A stretch of 64,000 nucleotides of DNA, taken from NCBI RefSeq assembly GCF_039872765.1, contig NZ_JBDPZC010000017.1:1-64000 (forward strand), read 5' to 3'. Shown here piece by piece: positions 35,301 to 42,126 of this stretch (positions within the stretch are counted from its first letter, which is position 1; every line of letters begins with the position of its first letter). This stretch comes from Roseateles_B flavus (lineage in GTDB: Bacteria; Pseudomonadota; Gammaproteobacteria; Burkholderiales; Burkholderiaceae_C). The position numbers and the translations under genes are program-made. The notes under the pieces were generated by a model. The model saw nothing but the letters and a program-made list of their open reading frames with translations. It was not told the origin of the DNA and did no database searches.

Positions 35301-35850
35301 CAACGAGGGCGCCATCTACAAGTTCCTGACCAAGCCCTGGGACGATGAGCGGCTGAGGGCGCACGTGCAGGAGGCCTTCCGCAGCAAGGAGCTGGCGGAC
35401 GAGAACAGGCGCCTGGACTCGGCGGTGACGGAGGCCAACCAGGAGCTGGCTCAGGTCAACCGCCGGCTCCAGCAGCTGCTGCAGTCCCAGCATGAGCGCA
35501 TCAGCCGCGAGGAAGTCAGCCTGCAGGTGATGCGCGAGCTGCTGGAGCGCGTGCCCCTGCCCATCATGGGGGCGGACCCGAGCGGCATGATCAGCTATGC
35601 CAACGAGGCATCGGAGCAGTTGTTCAAGCACCAGCCGGCGCCCGTCGGCCGTTTCCTGGACGAGGTGCTGCCGGACGGCCTGCGCACGCTGTGGAGCGAA
35701 TCCGGGGATGCCAGCACCCTGGTCCACATCGACGGGCATCGCTACCGGGCCTTGTGCCGCTCCCTGTGGGCCGGCTGGGAAGCGCAGCCGACACAGCGGG
35801 GCCGCCTGCTGGTACTGATGCCCGTGGAGCACGAAAGGGAGTACCTATGA
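32341..35850 (+). CDS. Membrane PAS-GGDEF(degenerate)-EAL-REC-PAS protein
   Basis: A protein of about 1,169 residues, first gene of the signalling operon. TM1 is about 28-48 and TM2 about 295-316, enclosing a helical sensor region. A PAS (about 330-440) precedes a GGDEF domain whose signature is GQGEY, so cyclase activity is unlikely. The EAL domain keeps key residues: EVLARW (about 665), NLSARQ, EITES, DDFGTG, KIDRS and AEGVET, so c-di-GMP hydrolysis is plausible. A receiver (VDDEEN, phospho-Asp in IISDQRMP, KPWDD) starts near 896, then a coiled coil and a final PAS. The start is uncertain; ATG at 32416 is an alternative. Confidence 0.85.
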   Translation: MDSTNAFTSGWGSTSAAGTRGWLQGMGLKQKLLLAAVLCMAAIGVPVWQQLKLSQALIRTIDRERQGVAHASLLQQSHESLGRLQAAIPAGDAAASRAWDAARLRERLDSLQARLDAEGASMALRQAADEARQLLRQLPVDEARVASAEPTRQVSAQLKAKFQQMMELVLDEYALVLDPRTDTYYLMAACFMQGTELAEQLQDAAGKGAWTDEGSAHRLRQMMGKVFQANPAMSQALAAPLQGLDDSLARLRTQPTAADFERAQAALVAWLEVGAYQLDGELDRQRSALRSAQTGQVLLLLLFLASLAQLGRLIVRDYLARTQEMHHRAKLLGHAEELAKIGCAETDLMSEQVRWTAGMFHLFGEPESSTPVDPDWLYLRVPRGERDSVQRNSRLVAPQQPCEFEHRIQRSDGSFRTVLHRAVIDLDDKGWPRRALTILQDVTERHDAEQRIERLDKSCPVTGLSNRKALLERLQQCLEPLREGDAGLVLMVMQVHQLGMVMDSLGYDGGDRLLQLVAQRLETAAGKTALVLAHLGQGEYACLRRIPAGEGQADLLEECRALLRALNEPVQLGDVEFAMSCSLGFSQAPLDSDQGPRLLHQAQAALGQARESEGLVCRYDPAAHARAFRRLETETALRRALEQDGLHLHYQAQLELRQGRIIGAEVLARWTDPVRGEVPPVEFIAVAEACGLIVELGEWVMRQACLQAVKWQKAGLRPIRLAVNLSARQLQLPDIAWRVQNILRETGMDPRWLGIEITESLFIEESQHILRALHAIKALGVEISLDDFGTGYSNLGYLRRLPVDIVKIDRSIVHDVEAAAHDVSMTRAVINMAHSLQLKVLAEGVETEGQLSMLMANKCDQMQGFLFSPGVDAEAFEAQLRAEQQLPGHLFAAERRRTLLLVDDEENIVAALRRLLRRDGYQILTANSGGEGLQCLAEHEVDVIISDQRMPGMTGVEFLRRAKELYPGTVRMVLSGYTELQSITDAINEGAIYKFLTKPWDDERLRAHVQEAFRSKELADENRRLDSAVTEANQELAQVNRRLQQLLQSQHERISREEVSLQVMRELLERVPLPIMGADPSGMISYANEASEQLFKHQPAPVGRFLDEVLPDGLRTLWSESGDASTLVHIDGHRYRALCRSLWAGWEAQPTQRGRLLVLMPVEHEREYL

Positions 35851-36029
35851 ACGAGCATCCGGCGCCTGCCCCGGCCGCCCGGCCCGACGCCGCCGACAAG
35901 CACCGCAGCGAAGCGCAACACCAGCTGGAGCATCTGTTTCGCCATGCCTTGAAGGAGGAGCGGGTGAACCCGCTGTACTTCCTCCTGCAGCGCTTCAGGG
36001 CGCAGGCGGCGGAGGAGGCGTCACCATGA
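35847..36029 (+). CDS. Small helical protein in the signalling operon (60 aa)
   Basis: A 60-residue protein of no recognised family. A Pro/Ala-rich N-terminus is followed by a charged helix (HRSEAQHQLEHLFRHALKEE) and an aromatic/basic stretch (NPLYFLLQRFRAQ). It overlaps the upstream stop (ATGA) and the downstream HDOD start (ATGA), and has AAGGGAG seven bases upstream, so it is almost certainly translated and stoichiometrically coupled. It may be an adaptor linking the EAL-REC protein with the HDOD protein, which is inference. Confidence 0.75.
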   Translation: MNEHPAPAPAARPDAADKHRSEAQHQLEHLFRHALKEERVNPLYFLLQRFRAQAAEEASP

Positions 36030-36883
36030 GCGCGACCGATGTCGCCGGAAGGATCCGCCAGATCCGGGACCTGCCGACGCCCAATGCTGTGGCAATGCAG
36101 CTGCTGGTCTCGCTGGCCGACGAGGACCTGAGCATCGAGCAGCTCACCCAGCAGATCTCGCTGGACCAGGGCATCGTGGCCAAGGTCCTGAGGCTGGCGA
36201 ATTCACCGTTCTATGGCCTGCCCCGGCGCGTGACGCTGATAGCGGACGCCGTGGCCATCATCGGCTGGCGCTCCGTCCGCAACCTGGCCCTGGCGGCGGG
36301 CCTGGCCCGCAGCTTCGACCTCGGGCGATGCCCGTCCTTCGACCTGGGGGCCTATTGGCGCCATTCGCTGGCCTGCGCTCTGTGCGCGGAGGCCCTGGCC
36401 CGTGCAGGGGGGCAGGACAGCGGCCTGGCCTTTGCCGGCGGCCTGCTGCATGACCTGGGGCGCGTGGCCCTGGCCAGCCTGGCCCCCGAGGACTACGCCC
36501 AGGCCTTGCGCTGGCAGGCTGACAAGGGAACCCGCCTTGTCGAGGCTGAGCACGCCTGCCTGGGCCAGGACCATGCCGTCGTTGGCGGCGCGCTGGCCGA
36601 GCAATGGCTGCTGGCACCCGCGCTGGTGGACAGCGTGGCCCTGCATCACCAGCCGCCCGAGGACGGCAGCGCACCGCTGGCGGACCTGGTGCACGTGGCC
36701 GATTGCGTGGCCCACGGGCTGGGCCTGGAAGGGGCGGCGGACGAGTCGGTCCCCTCCCTGGCTCTGCACAGCTGGCGCCGCCTGGACATGGAGGAGCCGC
36801 AGTGGTTCCGCCTTTTTGCCGACGTGGAGTCGGAGCATGCCGTCTTGTGCCAGGCCTTCTTTCCTGGCGAGGGGTCTCCATGA
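36026..36883 (+). CDS. HDOD-domain signalling protein
   Basis: A 285-residue HDOD protein: LPTPNAVAMQLLVSLADEDLSIEQLTQQISLDQGIVAKVLRLANSPFYGL is the classic opening, then VAIIGWRSVRNLALAAG and FAGGLLHDLGRVAL. The LLHDLGR segment keeps an HD pair. HDOD proteins usually act as non-catalytic partners in c-di-GMP or two-component networks. It overlaps the 60-aa gene and the following kinase gene by 4 bp each, implying tight coupling. Confidence 0.9.
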   Translation: MSATDVAGRIRQIRDLPTPNAVAMQLLVSLADEDLSIEQLTQQISLDQGIVAKVLRLANSPFYGLPRRVTLIADAVAIIGWRSVRNLALAAGLARSFDLGRCPSFDLGAYWRHSLACALCAEALARAGGQDSGLAFAGGLLHDLGRVALASLAPEDYAQALRWQADKGTRLVEAEHACLGQDHAVVGGALAEQWLLAPALVDSVALHHQPPEDGSAPLADLVHVADCVAHGLGLEGAADESVPSLALHSWRRLDMEEPQWFRLFADVESEHAVLCQAFFPGEGSP

Positions 36884-37824
36884 ACGCTCATGAACAAGGC
36901 CATGCCGGTGCACTGCCGGCGCAGGAGGTGCAGGCACTGCTGCGCAGCAACCAGGAGCTGAAGCAGCTCAATGCGCGGCTCAGTGAGGCGCAGGAGAAGC
37001 TGGTGCAGTCCGAGAAGCTGGCCTCCATCGGGCAGCTGGCGGCGGGCGTGGCGCATGAGATCAACAACCCGATCGGCTACATCTTCTCGAACTTCGGCAC
37101 GCTGGAACGCTACCTGGCCGACCTGTTCGAAATGCTGGCGGCCTATGAGGCGGCGGAACCCCTGCTGGCGGGCACGACGGTCGGCGCGGAGCTGTCGGCC
37201 TTGCGGCAGAAGGTCGAGCTGGACTACCTCAAGGAAGACATTCCGACCCTCATGGCGGAGTCCAGGGAGGGCATCAGCCGCGTTCGCAAGATCGTGCAGG
37301 ACCTCAAGGACTTCTCCCGCGTCGACAACAGCCAGGAATGGGCGCTGGCGGACCTGCACCACGGCCTGGAATCGACGCTCAACATCGTCAACAACGAGAT
37401 CAAGTACAAAGCCAAGGTCGTCAGGGACTACGGCGAGATCCCCGAGATCCTGTGCCTGCCGTCGGAGCTGAACCAGGTCTTCATGAACCTGCTGATCAAT
37501 GCCTCGCATGCCATCAGCGGTGAGCAGGGCTGCATCACCATCCGCAGCGGCAGGGACGGGGCGCAGGTCTGGGTGGAGATCGCCGACAACGGCTCGGGCA
37601 TCTCCCCCGAAAACCTCAACAGGATCTTCGATCCCTTCTTCACGACCAAGCCCATCGGCCAGGGCACGGGGCTGGGGCTGTCGCTGTCCTACGGCATCGT
37701 GAAAAAGCACCATGGTCAGATCCTTGTTGACAGCCAGCTGGGGGTCGGCACGCGCTTTCGCGTGATACTGCCCATCGAGCAGCCTGACGGGCCGGACGAG
37801 CAAGGCCCGGCACAGGCCGGATGA
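36880..37824 (+). CDS. Cytoplasmic histidine kinase
   Basis: A 314-residue sensor kinase without membrane segments. A coiled coil (NQELKQLNARLSEAQEKLVQSEKLASIGQ) leads into the phospho-acceptor H-box AAGVAHEINNPIGY. The catalytic domain has N-box LNQVFMNLLINASHAI, G1 IADNGSGI, F-box IFDPFFTTK and G2 GTGLGLSLSYGI. The start at 36880 overlaps the HDOD stop and has GAGGGG upstream. It lacks its own sensor domain, so partners such as the HDOD or EAL-REC proteins probably feed it. Its core is closely similar to the kinase encoded at 39804. Confidence 0.93.
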   Translation: MNAHEQGHAGALPAQEVQALLRSNQELKQLNARLSEAQEKLVQSEKLASIGQLAAGVAHEINNPIGYIFSNFGTLERYLADLFEMLAAYEAAEPLLAGTTVGAELSALRQKVELDYLKEDIPTLMAESREGISRVRKIVQDLKDFSRVDNSQEWALADLHHGLESTLNIVNNEIKYKAKVVRDYGEIPEILCLPSELNQVFMNLLINASHAISGEQGCITIRSGRDGAQVWVEIADNGSGISPENLNRIFDPFFTTKPIGQGTGLGLSLSYGIVKKHHGQILVDSQLGVGTRFRVILPIEQPDGPDEQGPAQAG

Positions 37825-37834
37825 TGGGTCTGCC

Positions 37835-39232
37835 ATGGCATCGATGAGCGAACTCCCCGCTGCGCGCCCCGAGCCGCCTGCCGGCACCACCGGGGCCGCG
37901 GTGGCCGTGGTCCTGTGCGTCGATGACGAGCCGGCCATCCTCAGCTCGCTGCGGCGGCTGCTGCGACCCAAGGGCTACAAGGTTCTGCTGGCCGAAGGCG
38001 GGCAGGCGGGGCTGGACACGCTGGCCCGCGAGCCGGTGGACCTGGTCGTGTCGGACATGCGCATGCCCGAGATGGACGGCGCGCAATTCCTGGAGCAGGT
38101 ACGGCTGCGCTGGCCCGAGGTGATCCGCATCCTGCTGACGGGTTATGCGGACGTGAGCTCCACCATCGCAGCGATCAACCGCGGCGAGATCCACCGCTAC
38201 ATCGCCAAGCCCTGGGACGACCAGAACATGCTCATGGTCGTCGAGGACGGGCTGCGGCGCAGGCGCCTGGAGCAGGAGAACCTGCGCCTGCAGGCCTTGA
38301 CGCAGGTCCAGAACCAGGAACTGCAGGCCCTCAACGCCGGCCTGGAGGCGCGCGTCAAGGCTCGCACCCAGGAGATCGAGCAAATCAACGGCATGCTGGA
38401 GCAGGCCTATGCCGAGCTGCAGAGCAACTTCCTGCTGTCCATCAATGTGTTCGCGGGCCTGACGGAGCTGCGCGATGGCAGCATGGCCGGCTACTCGCGC
38501 CAGGTCGCGGCCCTGGCCAGGGCGACCGCCCACCAGCTGGGCCTGGGCCCTCTGGCCGAACAGGACCTGCATATCGCCGGCCTGCTGCACGAGGTAGGCA
38601 AGCTGGGCTTCCCCGATGCGCTGCTGCGCAAGCCCATGTCGCTGATGCGGGGCGAGGAGCTGCAGCTGTTCCGACGCCATCCCCTGCATGCAGAGTCGGC
38701 GCTGATGCCGCTGGCCCAGCTGCAGCGGGCCGCGCGCCTCGTGCGTGCCCAGCACGAGCGCCTGGACGGCAAGGGCTTCCCGGACGGGCTCGCGGGCGAG
38801 CAGCTGTCTCTGGCGGCGCAGGTCCTCGCGGCCGCCGTGGACTACCACGGCCTGCAGAGCGGGCGCCTGGCCGAGCGCCGCTACAGTGCGGAGGAAGCGC
38901 TGTCCATGGTGAAGGGCGGCGCCGAGGTCCGCTATGCCAAGGTCGTCGTCGAAGCCCTTGGCGTCGCGCTTCAGAGCCTGGCCGAGCAGGGGCCGCAGGA
39001 CCGCCTGATCCTGGCCCAGGACCTGGTCGAGGGCATGGTGCTCTCGCGGGACCTGACCAGTCCGCAGGGGGCCTTGCTCCTGGCCCGTGGCTATGTCTTC
39101 GACGCGCGGGTGGTCAAGCAGGTACGGGAGTATGCGAGGCGGGAGGGCGTCAAGCTGCAGCTCCATGTGCGCCTCGACCCGGCCACGCCTTCGGGGCCCG
39201 TGGCCGGACAGGGTGTTCAGCAAGCAGTGTGA
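37835..39232 (+). CDS. Response regulator with degenerate HD-GYP domain
   Basis: A 465-residue RpfG-like protein. The receiver (CVDDEPAIL, phospho-Asp in VVSDMRMPEMDG, KPWDD) occupies residues 28-145; a coiled coil then links to an HD-GYP-like domain. The HD pair is HE (LLHEVGKLGFPD), the HHExxDGxGYP block is QHERLDGKGFP, the early His is Tyr in AGYSRQVA, and the metal-binding aspartates in the ADVFDAL block are altered (AVDYHGL). With several ligands lost, c-di-GMP hydrolysis is doubtful. It starts 10 bp after the kinase stop. It is probably an output or scaffold for the operon kinases. Confidence 0.88.
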   Translation: MASMSELPAARPEPPAGTTGAAVAVVLCVDDEPAILSSLRRLLRPKGYKVLLAEGGQAGLDTLAREPVDLVVSDMRMPEMDGAQFLEQVRLRWPEVIRILLTGYADVSSTIAAINRGEIHRYIAKPWDDQNMLMVVEDGLRRRRLEQENLRLQALTQVQNQELQALNAGLEARVKARTQEIEQINGMLEQAYAELQSNFLLSINVFAGLTELRDGSMAGYSRQVAALARATAHQLGLGPLAEQDLHIAGLLHEVGKLGFPDALLRKPMSLMRGEELQLFRRHPLHAESALMPLAQLQRAARLVRAQHERLDGKGFPDGLAGEQLSLAAQVLAAAVDYHGLQSGRLAERRYSAEEALSMVKGGAEVRYAKVVVEALGVALQSLAEQGPQDRLILAQDLVEGMVLSRDLTSPQGALLLARGYVFDARVVKQVREYARREGVKLQLHVRLDPATPSGPVAGQGVQQAV

Positions 39233-39243
39233 GGAGAGGTCTC

Positions 39244-39807
39244 ATGGCTGAAAAGATTCTCCTGGTGGATGACGAGCCCCACATCCTGCGGGCATTGCAA
39301 CGACTGCTGCGGCTGGGGCTGCAGGACGCGCAGCTGCAGCCCTATGCCCTGGAGGCCTTCACCGATCCCGCCGAGGCCTTGCGCCGGGCGCGGTCGGTGC
39401 CCTATGCCCTGGTGGTCTCGGACTACCGGATGCCGCAGATGACGGGCGTCGATTTCCTCAAGTCCCTGCGCGAACTGCAGCCGGACTGCGCGCGGGTCAT
39501 CCTCTCCGGCTATGCCGACCTGAACGGCCTGATGGCGGCGATCAACGACGTCGGCATCATGCGCTTCATCGCCAAGCCCTGGAACGACCATGAGCTGCTG
39601 TGCGGGCTCAGCCAGATCCTGCGCCTGCGCGAGCTCGCCCTCGAGAACCAGCGACTGGCGGACCTGGTCCGCGAGCAGCAGGGAAAGCTCAGCGCCCAGG
39701 AGGTGGAGCTGCGCCGGCTGGAGCGGCTGGAGCCTGGGCTGACCAAGGTGAACTGGGGACCGGACGGCTCCTTCCTGCTGGAGGACCCCGGCGAGGTCCA
39801 GTTGTGA
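39244..39807 (+). CDS. Response regulator, single receiver with C-terminal coil
   Basis: A 187-residue protein. The receiver covers residues 1-125 (ILLVDDEPHILRALQ, phospho-Asp in VVSDYRMPQMTGVDFL, Thr/Ser position ILSGYA, KPWNDHEL), followed by a helical coil (LALENQRLADLVREQQGKL) and a short tail. There is no DNA-binding or enzymatic output domain, so it probably works by protein contact. GGAG seven bases upstream sets the ATG at 39244. Its stop overlaps the GTG of the next kinase gene. Confidence 0.9.
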   Translation: MAEKILLVDDEPHILRALQRLLRLGLQDAQLQPYALEAFTDPAEALRRARSVPYALVVSDYRMPQMTGVDFLKSLRELQPDCARVILSGYADLNGLMAAINDVGIMRFIAKPWNDHELLCGLSQILRLRELALENQRLADLVREQQGKLSAQEVELRRLERLEPGLTKVNWGPDGSFLLEDPGEVQL

Positions 39808-41927
39808 GTGATGTGCTGCCGCCGCTGTTCGTCGCGGCGCTGGAAGCGGTCAGCACGCCGACGCTGGTGCATGCAGGCGCGCAGGTGCTGCATGCCAATG
39901 CCAGCATGCAGCGGCTGCTGGGCTTTGATCTGGAGACCCTGCAGGGCATGCGCTTCGATGCCTGGGCCAGTGAGCAGACCCGGGCCGCGCTGTTCGACTA
40001 TGGCCAGCGCTGCCTGCACGAGCTCGGGGAGCTGCCGTCGGCGGAGGCGGAGGCCGTCACGGCCAGCGGGGCCATCCGCTACCTGGAGCTCCATGCCCGC
40101 CAGGTGCGGCTGGACGAGCAGGTCCTGGCCGTCACCACCTGCCAGGACCTCAGCGACATGCGCCACGTGCAGAGCAGCCTGCTGGACGTAGGGCGGGTCC
40201 TGCACCAGATCATCGAGAACAGCCCGGTGGCCACCTTTGTGCTGAACGCCGAGCACCGGGTCACGCAATGGAATGCCGCGTGCACCAAGCTCACCGGCAT
40301 CGAGATGGTGGACCTGCTGATGGGCGACAAGGAACCCTGGCAGGCCTTCTACAAATGGCCGCGCCCCCTGCTGGCCGATCTCATCATCGACGGGACGGTG
40401 TCCGAGACGGCCCAGACCGCTGAGGGCGAGCGCTGCCAGGCCTCGCTGCTGATCCCGGGCGCCTTCGAGGCGGAGCGCTTCTTCCCCCAGATGGGCGAGC
40501 ACGGGCGCTGGCTGTACCTGACCGCGGCCCCGCTGACCGACGCCCAGGGGCGTGTGGTGGGCGCCATCGAGACCCTGCAGGATGTCACGGCGCGGCGCCA
40601 GGCCGAGGAGCAGGTGCGCCGGCATCGCCAGGAGCTGGAGGAGCTGGTGGCGGAACGTACCGCCGAGCTGCTGGGCATGCACCATGAGCTCGAGGCCTTT
40701 CTCGAGAATGCCTCGGTGGGCATCATCACCACCTCGCGCCAGCGCATCACCCGCGCCAACAAGAAGTTCGCCGAGATGTTTGAGTTCGGCAGCGAAAGCC
40801 CGCTGGACCATGACAGCGTCGAGCTCTTCACGAGCAAGGAGTCGTACGACTCGCTGGGGGCGGTGGCCTATCCCCTGCTGTCCCGCGGCGAGTCCCTGCT
40901 GCACGAGATGGAGATGTGCACGCGGCGTGGCAATCGGATCTGGGTGCAGATGATCGCCTATGTGGCCGATCCTCAGAACACCCAGGCCGGCACCTGGTGG
41001 CTGCTGCAGGACCGCACCGAGGTGCGTCGCGTGCAGGCCGAGTTGCAGCAGAACTTCGAGCGCATGAAGGAAACCAATGCCCGGCTCGAGGAGGCGCAGA
41101 ACCAGCTGCTGCAGTCCGAGAAGATGGCGTCCATCGGCCAGCTGGCGGCGGGTGTCGCGCACGAGATCAACAACCCCATCGGCTTCGTCAGCTCCAATGT
41201 CGGGACGCTGCGGCGCTATGTCGAGGGCATGTTCAGGCTGCTCGAGCACTACGAGCACGTCGACCGCGCCCCTTTGCCGGCTGAACTTCGGCAGGCGATC
41301 GAAAAGGAGCGCGCGGAGCTGGACATCGAGTTCCTCAAGGAGGACCTGCCCCAGCTGCTGGATGAGAGTGACGAGGGCCTGACCCGCGTGAAGAAGATCG
41401 TCCAGGACCTCAAGGACTTTTCGCGCGTGGACCAGTCCGACTGGCAGGACGCTGACCTGAACGCGGGCCTGGACTCCACGCTCAACGTGGTGATGAACGA
41501 GGTCAAGTACAAGGCGGAGGTCGTCAAGCGCTACCAGCCCCTGGCCACGGTGCGCTGCCGCGCCGCCCAGCTGAACCAGGTCTTCATGAACCTGATCGTG
41601 AACGCTGCCCACGCCATCACGGGGCGTGGCGTCATCACCCTGTCCACGCGCCAGGAGGGCGACTGGGTGTGCGTCAGCGTGCAGGACACCGGCTCCGGCA
41701 TGAGCGAGGCCACTCAGCGCCGCATCTTCGAGCCCTTCTTCACGACCAAGCCCGTGGGGCGGGGCACCGGGCTTGGCCTATCGCTGTCCTTCTCCATCGT
41801 GAAGAAGCATGGCGGGCGGATCGAGGTGGAGTCCCGCCAGGGCGAGGGCAGCTGCTTCAGCGTGTGGATCCCCATTGCCGGCCCTGCCGATGCGGGAGAC
41901 GAGGCCAGCCGGGCGCCCGCCGCCTGA
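39804..41927 (+). CDS. PAS-containing histidine kinase
   Basis: A 707-residue soluble kinase. Three PAS-like segments are visible: near residues 10-120 (TPTLVHAGAQVLHANASMQRLLG), 130-270 (IIENSPVATFVLNAEHRVTQWN) and 290-400 (FLENASVGIITTSRQRITRANKKFAEMF). A coiled coil leads into H-box AAGVAHEINNPIGF and an HATPase domain (N-box LNQVFMNLIVNAAHAI, F-box FEPFFTTK, G2 GTGLGLSLSFSI). It starts at a GTG overlapping the previous stop (GTGA) with GAGGT upstream. The kinase core is paralogous to the one encoded at 36880. Cofactors bound by the PAS domains are unknown. Confidence 0.92.
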   Translation: MSDVLPPLFVAALEAVSTPTLVHAGAQVLHANASMQRLLGFDLETLQGMRFDAWASEQTRAALFDYGQRCLHELGELPSAEAEAVTASGAIRYLELHARQVRLDEQVLAVTTCQDLSDMRHVQSSLLDVGRVLHQIIENSPVATFVLNAEHRVTQWNAACTKLTGIEMVDLLMGDKEPWQAFYKWPRPLLADLIIDGTVSETAQTAEGERCQASLLIPGAFEAERFFPQMGEHGRWLYLTAAPLTDAQGRVVGAIETLQDVTARRQAEEQVRRHRQELEELVAERTAELLGMHHELEAFLENASVGIITTSRQRITRANKKFAEMFEFGSESPLDHDSVELFTSKESYDSLGAVAYPLLSRGESLLHEMEMCTRRGNRIWVQMIAYVADPQNTQAGTWWLLQDRTEVRRVQAELQQNFERMKETNARLEEAQNQLLQSEKMASIGQLAAGVAHEINNPIGFVSSNVGTLRRYVEGMFRLLEHYEHVDRAPLPAELRQAIEKERAELDIEFLKEDLPQLLDESDEGLTRVKKIVQDLKDFSRVDQSDWQDADLNAGLDSTLNVVMNEVKYKAEVVKRYQPLATVRCRAAQLNQVFMNLIVNAAHAITGRGVITLSTRQEGDWVCVSVQDTGSGMSEATQRRIFEPFFTTKPVGRGTGLGLSLSFSIVKKHGGRIEVESRQGEGSCFSVWIPIAGPADAGDEASRAPAA

Positions 41928-42126
41928 GGCCGGCCCGCGTCGAGAGCCGCCGCTCCGGGGCTTGACGGCCGGGCCTGGCAGGCAGCCAATAGACACTCAG
42001 AAGGCAGAGGCCGACAGGTCTTGATGGAAGCCACGAGGCGGTACTGACGTGCCCGCCCGCATGGCAGCCGGCAGGGAGCCACGCCGAGTCCTGGGACTGT
42101 CCCAGGACGTATGGAAGGGGCCGCCC

